From Actinomyces massiliensis 4401292 (GTDB taxonomy: Bacteria; Actinomycetota; Actinomycetes; Actinomycetales; Actinomycetaceae), in assembly GCF_000269805.1 (NCBI RefSeq), contig NZ_JH711482.1, positions 396,085-460,084 of the forward strand: 64,000 nucleotides of DNA, in the 5' to 3' direction. Position 1 is the first letter of the stretch. The number at the start of each line of letters is the position of its first letter. Positions 32,775 to 40,866 of the stretch are shown in pieces. The position numbers were made by a program, and so were the translations under genes. The notes beneath the pieces are model-generated. The model did not search any database. It was not told the DNA's origin and saw only the letters and a program-made list of their open reading frames with translations.

Positions 32775-33869
32775 TCAGGATTTCACTCCCAGGGCCTTGG
32801 CGATGTAGCCGAGGAGAAGATCCTCGCCCTTCATGCGAGCGGTCTCCTCAGGGCCGACGACAACACGCACACCGTCCCGCAGTACTTGGGAGGCACCGCC
32901 GTCGGGACCCAACGGCAGAACGACATGCTCGGGCTGGGGGGTGTAGACGGCCGTGGCGGCCCGCCCCTCGATGAGTGAGCGGATATTGGTGGCGACGACC
33001 TCCGCGTGAGCCCGGGCGGCATCAGCCCGTTTGGTCTCGCGCACGTCGGTGATGTCGCCGATCGCCCACACCCCGGGGTGATCGACTACGCGCAGGTGGT
33101 CGTCAACGCGGATGGTCCCGTCGTAGTGGCGAATCTCGTCATAGTTCTCGCCGAGGAAGCCGGTGGCGGCCGCCGAGCCGTAAGCGCGGAACCACATATC
33201 GGCCTCAAGCCGCCGGCCGCCCTTCGTCGTCACGCGGAATGGGGACAGGACTCCGGGGTCGACCGGCGGCAGGGCGACGAGCTGGTCCTCGGTGATGATC
33301 TCGACATCGCGCTGCTCGAGCTGGAAGCGGATCGCCTCGCGCAGCTCCGGCTTGTAGTCGCGATTGTGCAGGATGTCCGGCCCGGCCTCGAGCATGACAA
33401 CCTCCGTTGCGGGAAAAGCCGAGGTGATCTCCCCGGCCAGCTCGATGCCGACTTCGCCGGCGCCGGCGATCAGGACGCGCCCGGCCTGCTCGAGGTTGGT
33501 GTGAGCGCGCTCGATGCGGGCCTTGGCGATGATCGAGGAGGACTCCAGGTGCTTAGCGGGGAACGGATAGGCGGTGCCGGTGGCCAGGACCAGGTGGTCC
33601 GCCTCGATATCCCCCATTCCGGCCACCGACACGGTGGTGCCCCTGACGCCCAGGGCGGTGCCGTGAACAACCCGCCCACGGGCCAAGAGGTTGTCGTAGG
33701 GCAAGAAGATCCTCTCAGCCCACTCACGATCGACAGCGGCCCGCAGCGCGGCGGTGTGGTTGACGAAGGTGTCCTTCTGCTCGACGAGGGTCACCTCTGC
33801 GACATCGTCGAGGGCCTTGGCGATGGCGATACCGCCGTATCCGCCTCCGATAACGGTCACGCGCGTCAT
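32775..33869 (-). CDS. FAD-dependent pyridine nucleotide oxidoreductase (NDH-2/AIF-like)
   Basis: 364-aa flavoprotein of the NDH-2/AIF family. FAD-binding VTVIGGGYGGIAIAKAL at the N-terminus, LVLATGTAYPFP, the NAD-binding VLIAGAGEVGIELAGEI, and the second FAD motif GVWAIGDITDV. It lacks the redox cysteines of disulfide reductases, so quinone or another acceptor is likely. ATG at 33869 with AGGA upstream starts the Rossmann fold directly. The frame remains open upstream through a Ser-Thr-Asp repeat encoded by tandem 9-base units, which is not needed for the domain. Confidence 0.87.
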   Translation of the reverse strand: MTRVTVIGGGYGGIAIAKALDDVAEVTLVEQKDTFVNHTAALRAAVDREWAERIFLPYDNLLARGRVVHGTALGVRGTTVSVAGMGDIEADHLVLATGTAYPFPAKHLESSSIIAKARIERAHTNLEQAGRVLIAGAGEVGIELAGEITSAFPATEVVMLEAGPDILHNRDYKPELREAIRFQLEQRDVEIITEDQLVALPPVDPGVLSPFRVTTKGGRRLEADMWFRAYGSAAATGFLGENYDEIRHYDGTIRVDDHLRVVDHPGVWAIGDITDVRETKRADAARAHAEVVATNIRSLIEGRAATAVYTPQPEHVVLPLGPDGGASQVLRDGVRVVVGPEETARMKGEDLLLGYIAKALGVKS

Positions 33870-33892
33870 ATTCGTCCTTCCGGTTCGCGGGA

Positions 33893-33937
33893 TGTCAGTG
33901 CTGTCAGTGCTATCGATGCTGTCAGTGCTGTCAGTGC
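33893..33937. repeat. five 9-bp tandem repeats upstream of the oxidoreductase
   Basis: Units TGTCAGTGC at 33893, 33902, 33920 and 33929, with one diverged copy at 33911 and a partial one after 33937. The unit is a multiple of three and open in the frame of the downstream gene, where it would encode Ser-Thr-Asp repeats if an upstream start were used. Confidence 0.7.
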
Positions 33938-34070
33938 TGTCGCTCTTGGACAGCGCGGCCGTCACGGCACCGGCGGGCTCGGTCATGGGACCATCGTGCC
34001 ACGAACCCGCACCTTTCTTTTTCACGGTTCCCCGACGATCCCCAACATTTCATGCAGACCACGCCCCTCC

Positions 34071-34607
34071 CTACTCGAGTCGCCCGCCAGAGACGAGAGA
34101 GATGATGAATCCGCGCGTCTCGGCGTCCATCGCGTCGTCGTGATTCTTCCCGAAGGCGAGTTCAGTCCACCACCCATTGATGGCGAGCAGTCCGACGCGC
34201 TGGGCATGAGTGAGGGTGAGAGGATCGCCGGTCCATTCATGCAGGAAGTCGTCCCACGCGCGGTTCAGGCCGACGGCTTCGGGGCGGCCCGAGATGAGGA
34301 ATGCGAACTCGCCCGGCAGAAGGGCGCCATCGAGGACGGATGTGGTCAGAGCGATCATGCGTTCAGTACGCGTGGCCTCTTCGACGGGTCTGCCCAGGGC
34401 CGCCAGAGCCTCGTTCTTCCAGCGCATCAGCAGGTCGGAGGCGATGCCGGCCATGAGGTCGTCGCGCGTACGGAAGTGGTAGACGATTCCGCCCCTGGTC
34501 AGCCCGACCTCCTCGGCCAGGGCTTCGAAATTCAGCGCGTCGATTCCCTCGCGCGCGATTATCTCCAGTGCCCCTGCAACGATGCGCTCACGGTTGGAGG
34601 GACGCAC
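34071..34607 (-). CDS. TetR-family transcriptional regulator of the adjacent exporter
   Basis: About 178 aa. The N-terminal HTH reads RERIVAGALEIIAREGIDALNFEALAEEVGLTRGGIVYHFRTRDDLM, a classic TetR domain; the remaining helices form the ligand-binding/dimer domain. GTG at 34607 lies four bases after the exporter stop and behind AGGAG, so it is preferred to the upstream start at 34661, which would overlap the exporter by 50 bases. It probably represses the exporter operon and itself through the palindrome at 36179-36232. Confidence 0.87.
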   Translation of the reverse strand: MRPSNRERIVAGALEIIAREGIDALNFEALAEEVGLTRGGIVYHFRTRDDLMAGIASDLLMRWKNEALAALGRPVEEATRTERMIALTTSVLDGALLPGEFAFLISGRPEAVGLNRAWDDFLHEWTGDPLTLTHAQRVGLLAINGWWTELAFGKNHDDAMDAETRGFIISLVSGGRLE

Positions 34608-34611
34608 AGTA

Positions 34612-36186
34612 TCAGCGCTCCTCGTTCGGATCTGCCGAGTCCTCGCCCCCGGCGGGCACATGTCGCCAGGCCATGACGGCCGCGAGAAGAAGAATCAGCG
34701 CCGCGATGACAGCCGTGGTCTGCATGGCCTGGGCGAATGCCTGCTGAGCCCGGCCGTAGAAGGCGGCCTGCGCGGCATCCCCGCGATCGACGACGCCGGC
34801 CAAGGTGGCCAGAGATTGGCGGGCGGCTTCGATCACGGATCCGGGCAAGGCGGAAGCGGCATCGTCATCGAGCCCTCCCAGATGCGCACGGTAACCGACG
34901 TCTTGAACCGAGCCGAGGACTGCAATGCCCAAGGCCGCACCGAGTTCGAAGCCGGTCTCGGAGATGGCCGAGGCCGCCCCGGCGCGGCCGGCGGGAACGG
35001 CGTCGAGAACGGCGGCAGTGGCAACGGCGCTGGCTATACCAATGCCCGCGCCGATCAGGATCAGCGCAATGGCGAGTGGTGGGTATCCCGGGAAGAATCC
35101 CGCAGCCACCAGAGTCAGGAGTCCGAGAGCCATGACCACCAGGCCGCCGGCACACGCTCTGCCTCGGCCGAAGCGGGATACGAGCCGTCCGACGAGAACA
35201 ACAACGGCAACTGCGGCTATAGGATTCGGCAGCTCTGCCAGGCCGGCCCGAAGAGCCGAGTATTCGCGCACGAGCTGGAGGTACTGGCTGAAGAAGTACC
35301 ACAGCCCGGCCAGTGCGAAGATAGCCATGACGGAGGTCAGTACCGCCCAGGCGAATGCAGGACGCGCGAAGAGTCCGACATCGATAAGCGGTGTTGACAG
35401 AACGCGCTGACGACGAACGAAGACCCATCCGAGTGCGAGCCCGACAGCCAGCCCCACCAGGCCGAGAACCGTGAACCCATCATGGGCGAAGGTTTTCACA
35501 GCATAGATGAGCGGGATGATGGCACCCACCGACAGAACTGCGGACAGGAAGTCGATAGGGGCGCCGCGGTCGTTGCGGGACTCGGGCAGAAGCCATGCCC
35601 CGGTGACGACGATCAGGATCATAACGGGGACATTGATGAGAAAGACGCTCCCCCACCAGAAATGCCCCAGGAGGAAGCCGCCGACGAGCGGCCCCAGCGC
35701 CGTGCCCCCGGAGGCGCCCGCGGACCAGATCGCGATGGCGGTATCGCGGTGGCGGGCATCTGGGAAGATGTTTCTGACCAGAGAGAGTGTCGAAGGCATG
35801 ATGGTGGCTCCGCTGAGCCCCAAGAGTGCACGCGCGATGATGAGGGCGGTAGCGCTGGGCGCGAAGGCCGCCAGCACACTGGACATCCCGAAGCCGGCGG
35901 TGCCGATGAGCAGAAGACGGCGGCGACCGATGCGGTCGGCGACGTTGCCCATGGTGACGAGCAGACCGGCCAGGGTGAAGGAGTAGATGTCACCGATCCA
36001 CAGCAGTTGGCTGGCACTGGGGGCCAAGTGGGTGCTCAATGAGGGAATGGCCAACGATAGGACCGTGGTGTCGACGCCGAGAAGAGTCACCGCCAGGGTG
36101 AGGACCGCTAGAGCGCCCCAATCACGGGGGCGCGGTGCGGGCGGCGATGCGGCATCGAGAGTACCGAGAGCGCTGGGTGTCATCAT
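34612..36186 (-). CDS. DHA2-family MFS multidrug exporter (QacA/EmrB type)
   Basis: 524 aa with 14 predicted helices. Motifs: LAVTLLGVDTTVLSLAIPSL in helix 1 (motif D1), GNVADRIGRRRLLLIGT in loop 2-3 (motif A), ARALLGLSGATIMPSTLSL (motif C region), and GRLVSRFGRGRACAGG. Such pumps exchange protons for cationic drugs and dyes. The first two codons (ATGATG) lie inside a 54-bp perfect palindrome. No Shine-Dalgarno precedes the start, so the message may be leaderless. It shares its transcript with the downstream TetR gene. Confidence 0.9.
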   Translation of the reverse strand: MMTPSALGTLDAASPPAPRPRDWGALAVLTLAVTLLGVDTTVLSLAIPSLSTHLAPSASQLLWIGDIYSFTLAGLLVTMGNVADRIGRRRLLLIGTAGFGMSSVLAAFAPSATALIIARALLGLSGATIMPSTLSLVRNIFPDARHRDTAIAIWSAGASGGTALGPLVGGFLLGHFWWGSVFLINVPVMILIVVTGAWLLPESRNDRGAPIDFLSAVLSVGAIIPLIYAVKTFAHDGFTVLGLVGLAVGLALGWVFVRRQRVLSTPLIDVGLFARPAFAWAVLTSVMAIFALAGLWYFFSQYLQLVREYSALRAGLAELPNPIAAVAVVVLVGRLVSRFGRGRACAGGLVVMALGLLTLVAAGFFPGYPPLAIALILIGAGIGIASAVATAAVLDAVPAGRAGAASAISETGFELGAALGIAVLGSVQDVGYRAHLGGLDDDAASALPGSVIEAARQSLATLAGVVDRGDAAQAAFYGRAQQAFAQAMQTTAVIAALILLLAAVMAWRHVPAGGEDSADPNEER

Positions 36187-36232
36187 TCTCTTAACTTTAC
36201 TGTACGTACAGTAAAGTTAAGAGAATGATGAC
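36179..36232. promoter_or_regulatory. 54-bp perfect palindrome, probable TetR operator/promoter
   Basis: Both 27-base arms are identical in reverse complement, centred between 36205 and 36206 (core ACTGTAC|GTACAGT, flanked by AAAGTTAAGAGAATGATG). It is AT-rich and covers the ATGATG start of the exporter. Within it TTAACT and TAAAGT sit about 15 bases apart, usable as a promoter in either direction. TetR proteins normally need 15-30 bp, so this is much longer than one dimer site. Confidence 0.85.
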
Positions 36233-36276
36233 GCTCACGCTGATTCGACGGTTCTGAAGCGAAGCCGTTCGGCTGG

Positions 36277-37464
36277 TCAGTCAGCCTGCGAGGGAGCCGG
36301 ACCGCTCTCGGGATCGATTCCAAGCACTCCGCCGACATCAGGAGGGAAATAGCCGGGGCCTTTGAGGACCTTGCCGTCCTCGCGGTAGACCGGCCGCCCG
36401 TCGCTGCCCAGCTTGGACATGTTGGAGCGCTGGACCTCGGCCAGCACGGCCGCCAGGTCGATGCCCGTCTCCAGGGCCATGCCGTAGACGACGTAGATGA
36501 GATCCGCCAATGCGTCGGCGGTCTCGACAGTGTCTCGGGAACCGTCGTCGGCGGCCACGGCCCGACTGTAGGCCTCCTCCACTGTGCCGCGAGCAGCCGC
36601 ACCGTAGACGGCTCCAGTCAGTTCGGCGAACTCTTCAGCGATCAGACTCATGCGCATGTGGAGACTCTTGCGGTCCAGAGAAGGACCATCGGTACGGATC
36701 GGCAAGCCGTAAACATGATGGAACCGGCGCACGAGCGACTCGGGGTCATCTCCCTCACGCTCACCGACACCATCAGCGGCCACGAGCGGCGTGGCCGCGC
36801 CATGCGCGTGGGAGGAGCCCGCCCCCTGCTCACCGACAGCGACGGGACCGTCCCAGGGCGCCAGCGGTCGGCGAGGATCATCGGGCAGGAGCGTGCCGAT
36901 CCAGCCGTCATGGAGAGTGCCGTCGTTGGCGAGGAATGAGCGCACCCGTCCCTCCCGCCGGAATCCCAGTCCCCAGGCCACCCGCCATGACGCCCAGTTC
37001 GGGACGCCGTCGTGGATCTCGCAACGCCACCGCAGGGTGACGGCGCGCAACGGGCCGCCGGGGTCGAAAGCCGTCTCGATAAGGGCGCGGGCGGCCCGAG
37101 TGACGGTTCCCCGTCCACGCGCCTCAGAATCGAGCCAGTACCCGATCTCCCAGATGCCGTCGATCTGCCCGGTGAGACTCATCATGCCGACGAGGCGGGG
37201 GGTGTCACCCTCCCGATCCTCGCGTACGGCCCATGTGAGAACGTTGTCGCTCTCCCAGCCCTCAACGACTATCCGAGTCACGAAACTCTCGGCATCAGCA
37301 CGGGAGTAGCCACGGGAGATCGAAGTCCATTCCTGGATATCCGGGGCCTGACAGATCTCGGCGATTCGGTCGATGTCAGCCTCAGTGGGCGTGGACAGCA
37401 GGAGCGCGGGCAGAGAAACACCATCTCGTTCAACGGCGGGCACACGAATCTCGAAGGGGTTCAT
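36277..37464 (-). CDS. GNAT acetyltransferase fused to a MazG-like NTP pyrophosphohydrolase
   Basis: 395 aa with two domains. Residues 15-200 form a RimJ/RimL-type GNAT domain (IGYWLDSEARGRGTVTRAARALIETAF is the acetyl-CoA-binding region; GLGFRREGRVRSF follows). After a Gly/Ala/Glu linker (205-235), residues 240-385 form an all-alpha pyrophosphohydrolase. The EExxE motif is in LIAEEFAELTGAVYGAA and the ExxD motif in VETADALADLIYVVYG, followed by RSNMSKLGSDGRPVYREDGKVLKGPGY, typical of MazG/HisE-like nucleotide hydrolases. Fusion of the two activities in one chain is unusual; the frame is continuous with no sign of an assembly join. It is divergent from the membrane-protein gene. Confidence 0.85.
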   Translation of the reverse strand: MNPFEIRVPAVERDGVSLPALLLSTPTEADIDRIAEICQAPDIQEWTSISRGYSRADAESFVTRIVVEGWESDNVLTWAVREDREGDTPRLVGMMSLTGQIDGIWEIGYWLDSEARGRGTVTRAARALIETAFDPGGPLRAVTLRWRCEIHDGVPNWASWRVAWGLGFRREGRVRSFLANDGTLHDGWIGTLLPDDPRRPLAPWDGPVAVGEQGAGSSHAHGAATPLVAADGVGEREGDDPESLVRRFHHVYGLPIRTDGPSLDRKSLHMRMSLIAEEFAELTGAVYGAAARGTVEEAYSRAVAADDGSRDTVETADALADLIYVVYGMALETGIDLAAVLAEVQRSNMSKLGSDGRPVYREDGKVLKGPGYFPPDVGGVLGIDPESGPAPSQAD

Positions 37465-37582
37465 GCCCGGCGATCATAGCCTTCTCGTCTGTTTCACGAC
37501 CGATGACGGCACGACCCGCCTACTATGACGGAGTACCGATTGATCTGCTCCGTTCGACAGCGAACCAGTGAAGGAGCCGCCC

Positions 37583-38974
37583 ATGTCGTACCCGAGCTCC
37601 CCTAAGCCCCTTGCTACCGGACTCGAGAGTTCTGATGCCACGGGCGGGCGGCTCCCCGCGTATCCCGCCATGCCCCGATGGCTGCACCCGTCCATTCGAG
37701 TACGTCAGCAATCAGGAGTGGTGTGCGTCGAGCAGCATGTTCCCGCACGAGTCGCTCAGGCCCGAACTGTGAGGAGGGATATCGACGGGCACGCGGGCGG
37801 GCCGAAATTCATACGCACCATCCGACGCTATGAATCCGGATTGAGCGGTGATCCGAGCGGACTTCCACTTGTTCGTGAGCGCCTGACCGTCCCACTGCCG
37901 GCTGCCGGAACTTCCGACGCCGTGAATCGGGAGGTCACGAGAAGGCTAGCGTCCTTCCGACCCTCTCGAGGCGCCTCGCCGATCACCTCACTGCCTCCAG
38001 CGAGGTTCTTCATCCGCCTCGTGTTCACGATCATGCTGATCTGTTTCATCATCGGCGCCTGCGCACTCACCGTCGGGGCAGCACGGGACCTGCTGGGCGC
38101 CCCGGGAGCGAACACCGCAATCGCATTGATGCTCATCACCGTCATGTCGTTGGCGACAGTAGGACTGACGGTGCTGGGGATCGTCATCGCACGGCACACC
38201 TGGCTGATGCGCACACCCCAGTGGCTGGCAGAAGACCAATGGCAGCTCCTGCGCAGGACACTCATGGAAATCGCTCGCCAGGAGCCAGGATCCTCCCGGC
38301 CACTCGACGTCGAGCTGGGGCGCAGGCGAGACCTCATCACTCATCCGGGAGGGGACCGGGCCGTGCCCGGCCTGACTCGTGCCGGCTTGCCCGGACCGGT
38401 GTGGCCCGACCAGGAAGAGGTGAATAGAGCCGTCCGTCGAGCCAGACGAGGCACGGCGGGCCGCGCCGTCATCCTGGTCCTGGCCCTCGCCCTAGCCGCT
38501 CTCATCCTCGCGCTTCCGGTGTCCATGGGCCTGTTCTCCCCCGCACCTCTGCCGCTCCTCGCTTACGGGGTTCTCGGCCTGTTCATCTGCATTCGCCTCA
38601 AGCGCTCCGACTCGATGATCCTGAGTCGTCCACGCACGGTGCCGGGAGACCATCGGCCAATCGACATCAGCCCGGACCGCGTCGACGTGCCCTCCCTGCC
38701 CGCGTGGTGCCAAGCTCGCAAGCGTGAGGATCGTTGGAACGCCCTGGCTCTTCTGCACGGCCTGCTTGCGGCAGTGGTGCTGATCTCTCAGGTTCTCGTC
38801 GCCATCGTCCTGAATGACAGATCGCTGATCGCCGGCGGATCGGGCATCGGGCCGGCGGCAGTAGTGATTCCCCTCGCGGCCTTCGCACTGACAGGTGGGC
38901 TGGGCGCATGGTGGGGTGCGCGCTGGGTGCGGAGCAGAGACATGCAGCGGCTCACCGCGGCTGGAATGCCTTAA
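37583..38974 (+). CDS. multi-pass membrane protein of unknown function
   Basis: 463 aa. A polar N-terminal half (1-140) without motif, then six or so hydrophobic segments at about 143-165, 178-203, 295-315, 323-340, 395-415 and 425-450, with a charged cytoplasmic region between 205 and 290. ATG at 37583 is preceded by GAAGGAG. No catalytic or transport motif is recognised. It ends just before the terminator shared with tRNA-Leu(GAG). Could be a lineage-specific Actinomyces membrane protein. Confidence 0.75.
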   Translation: MSYPSSPKPLATGLESSDATGGRLPAYPAMPRWLHPSIRVRQQSGVVCVEQHVPARVAQARTVRRDIDGHAGGPKFIRTIRRYESGLSGDPSGLPLVRERLTVPLPAAGTSDAVNREVTRRLASFRPSRGASPITSLPPARFFIRLVFTIMLICFIIGACALTVGAARDLLGAPGANTAIALMLITVMSLATVGLTVLGIVIARHTWLMRTPQWLAEDQWQLLRRTLMEIARQEPGSSRPLDVELGRRRDLITHPGGDRAVPGLTRAGLPGPVWPDQEEVNRAVRRARRGTAGRAVILVLALALAALILALPVSMGLFSPAPLPLLAYGVLGLFICIRLKRSDSMILSRPRTVPGDHRPIDISPDRVDVPSLPAWCQARKREDRWNALALLHGLLAAVVLISQVLVAIVLNDRSLIAGGSGIGPAAVVIPLAAFALTGGLGAWWGARWVRSRDMQRLTAAGMP

Positions 38975-39000
38975 GTAGGCAGGAGAAGCAGGAGAACATG

Positions 39001-39034
39001 ACGAGGGCCCCGATCCTCCGACCGGGGCCCTCGT
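39001..39034. terminator. bidirectional hairpin between membrane protein and tRNA-Leu
   Basis: Perfect 12-bp stem (39001-39012 with 39023-39034, arm ACGAGGGCCCCG) and a 10-base loop. It lies 26 bases after the plus-strand gene and 4 bases beyond the 3' end of the minus-strand tRNA, serving both. Confidence 0.85.
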
Positions 39035-39037
39035 GCC

Positions 39038-39128
39038 TGGTGTCCGAGGGGGGACTTGAACCCCCACGCCCGTTTAATAAGGCACTAGCACCTCAAGCTA
39101 GCGCGTCTACCTATTCCGCCACTCGGAC
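39038..39128 (-). tRNA. tRNA-Leu(GAG)
   Basis: On the minus strand: acceptor GTCCGAG/CTCGGAC, anticodon stem CTAGC/GCTAG with loop TTGAGGT (anticodon GAG, reading CUC/CUU). A long type II variable arm and T arm GGGGG/CCCCC with TTCAAGT follow, then discriminator A and an encoded CCA (39038-39040). This is the standard tRNA-Leu shape, in contrast to the tRNA at 6299. Confidence 0.95.
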
Positions 39129-39229
39129 ACTGTTGTCATCGCCATCGGAAGGCGCACCTGCCGCAGCAACGCAGAGAAATCTAGCATGCCTTCTACGAAG
39201 CGGACCAACCCCGGTTCTGGTGCGCTCGG

Positions 39230-40090
39230 TCACAGGGATTCAGTGCTGATGGTGGCACTCATCGCCCATGACGAGCCGGGCTCGATGACAGGCGCGTCCT
39301 GGCGCGCCGCCGCGGTCTCGACGCACACGAAGGAAGCGAACTCGTCATCGGCAAGATCGGTGATCCGACAGGCTCCCTGCGACCAGGGATTCCACACGAT
39401 CGTCGTCGGAGAACCCGTTCCGCTCACCGTGATGGCCCGGTCGTGACCGGGATCCGTCACGCGCACCGGCGACTCGGAACGATAGATGCGGTCGACGGCT
39501 CCGGCGATCCGGAGCGGCCCGGACTGCACGTGTCCGCAGCCGCCCTCCTCGCTGTACTCAGCGCCTTCCAGCCCCGTCAGGACGCAAGCCGTGACGTCAT
39601 GTACAGACAGATAGGTGTGCAGCGCGGCCTCGACCAGGCGCGGTCCGTTCCCCGCATTCCGCAATGACAGGCTCATAGTCAAAGACTTCCCCACTGTCAC
39701 GTCGTAGAGCGCCGACACGGCGTCGTGGTCCAGGCTCAGCAGCGCACGCACCCCGCCCTCAGACGTGGCCTCGACCGATCGCAGTGTCCAGTTCATGATC
39801 CGCGCCCAGCCGTGCTTGGGCCGGGAGGTGCCCTGCGGCCCCACGCTGAACCAGGGCAGGCACAGGGGGACCCCACCGCGGATAGCGGTCTCGCCATCGA
39901 AACGAGCCCGCTTGGAGGTGAACAGGACCGGATTGCCGCCCTGCGGCGTCCACGCCGTCACGTGCGCCCCGAAGAGGTAGATCTCCGCGCTGGCCGCGGG
40001 TGCGTCCACCAGCAGCCGGGGCTGTCCCCCTCGGCCGGCGCTCAGGGCTGCAGTACGCGGAAGACGAGGGAGGATGGCGTCGGCACTCAT
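39230..40090 (-). CDS. D-hexose-6-phosphate mutarotase (aldose 1-epimerase family)
   Basis: YeaD-type mutarotase of 286 aa that interconverts the anomers of hexose 6-phosphates. Signatures: YLFGAHVTAWTPQGGNPVLFTS, AIRGGVPLCLPWFSVGP, HGWARIMNWTL with the His, ALHTYLSVHD with the second active-site His, and TTIVWNPW. The C-terminal FVCVETAAAR carries the Glu region. Monocistronic, divergent from the HAD phosphatase gene with a 68-base gap containing repeated TTTTCCGG. Confidence 0.9.
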   Translation of the reverse strand: MSADAILPRLPRTAALSAGRGGQPRLLVDAPAASAEIYLFGAHVTAWTPQGGNPVLFTSKRARFDGETAIRGGVPLCLPWFSVGPQGTSRPKHGWARIMNWTLRSVEATSEGGVRALLSLDHDAVSALYDVTVGKSLTMSLSLRNAGNGPRLVEAALHTYLSVHDVTACVLTGLEGAEYSEEGGCGHVQSGPLRIAGAVDRIYRSESPVRVTDPGHDRAITVSGTGSPTTIVWNPWSQGACRITDLADDEFASFVCVETAAARQDAPVIEPGSSWAMSATISTESL

Positions 40091-40158
40091 AGGGCCACGC
40101 TAGTAGGCTTGCCGGGTCCTGTCCGATTTTTCCGGTTATCCGGCTTTTCCGGCCTAAA

Positions 40159-40863
40159 GTGAGCGTCTTGAGCACAAGACCACCCTTCCGTTCCACACGA
40201 GGCTCAGCGGGCGAGTTCTCTGCCGTACTGCTGGACTTGGACGGCACCATTACAGACTCGGCTCCCGTCATCCTGTCGTCCTTCTGCGCGGCCTTCGAGG
40301 AGCTGGGAATCGCCGTGCCCGATCATGCGACCCTCATGCGCTTCGTGGGGCCGCCGCTAGCGGAGACCTTCGCCCGGTATGCCGGGCTCACCGGTGATGC
40401 CAACGCCCGCGCCGTAGCAACGTACCGGTCGCACTATCGCACCCGCATGCACCAGGCTCCGACCTACGAGGGAATGCCCGAGCTGGTGCGCTCGCTGAAC
40501 GACGCCGGAGTGCCCCTGGCCGTGGCGACCTCCAAACGGGAATCCCTGGCTCGGGAGATCATCGAGCACAGCGGCCTTGGCCGGTGCTTCGCCACCGTGT
40601 CGGGAGCCACGGACGATGACCAGGGCGGAGCGAAGTCCGAGGTCATCACACGCGCGCTGACGCTGCTGTCGACGGCCGGTGCGGATACGAGGCGAGTAGT
40701 GCATGTCGGAGACCGCAGCTACGACGTCGACGGCGCCCGGCAGGCGGGTGTGGACTGCATCGGTGCGCTGTGGGGTTATGGTGATGCGGCTGAGCTGATG
40801 GGCGCGCGATGGCTGGCCGCCGATGTTCTTGAGCTGGCATCGTTGCTGGGAACGGAGATCTGA
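40159..40863 (+). CDS. HAD-superfamily phosphatase (phosphoglycolate phosphatase-like)
   Basis: 234-aa HAD hydrolase with cap domain. Motif I VLLDLDGTITDS (nucleophile and acid Asp), motif II VAVATSKRE (Thr/Ser), motif III lysine in GGAKSEVI, motif IV HVGDRSYDVDGARQAG. Resembles Gph/PpaX-type enzymes acting on small phosphorylated metabolites; true substrate unknown. GTG start at 40159 precedes a 19-residue Ser/Arg-rich lead. It is followed after three bases by the AI-2E-family gene, so they are probably one transcript. Confidence 0.9.
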   Translation: MSVLSTRPPFRSTRGSAGEFSAVLLDLDGTITDSAPVILSSFCAAFEELGIAVPDHATLMRFVGPPLAETFARYAGLTGDANARAVATYRSHYRTRMHQAPTYEGMPELVRSLNDAGVPLAVATSKRESLAREIIEHSGLGRCFATVSGATDDDQGGAKSEVITRALTLLSTAGADTRRVVHVGDRSYDVDGARQAGVDCIGALWGYGDAAELMGARWLAADVLELASLLGTEI

Positions 40864-40866
40864 GAC

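Noticed and set aside
36206-36260. Small divergent gene starting in the palindrome (ATGATG on the plus strand)
   Set aside because: Only about ten codons before a stop; the start is a by-product of the perfect symmetry.
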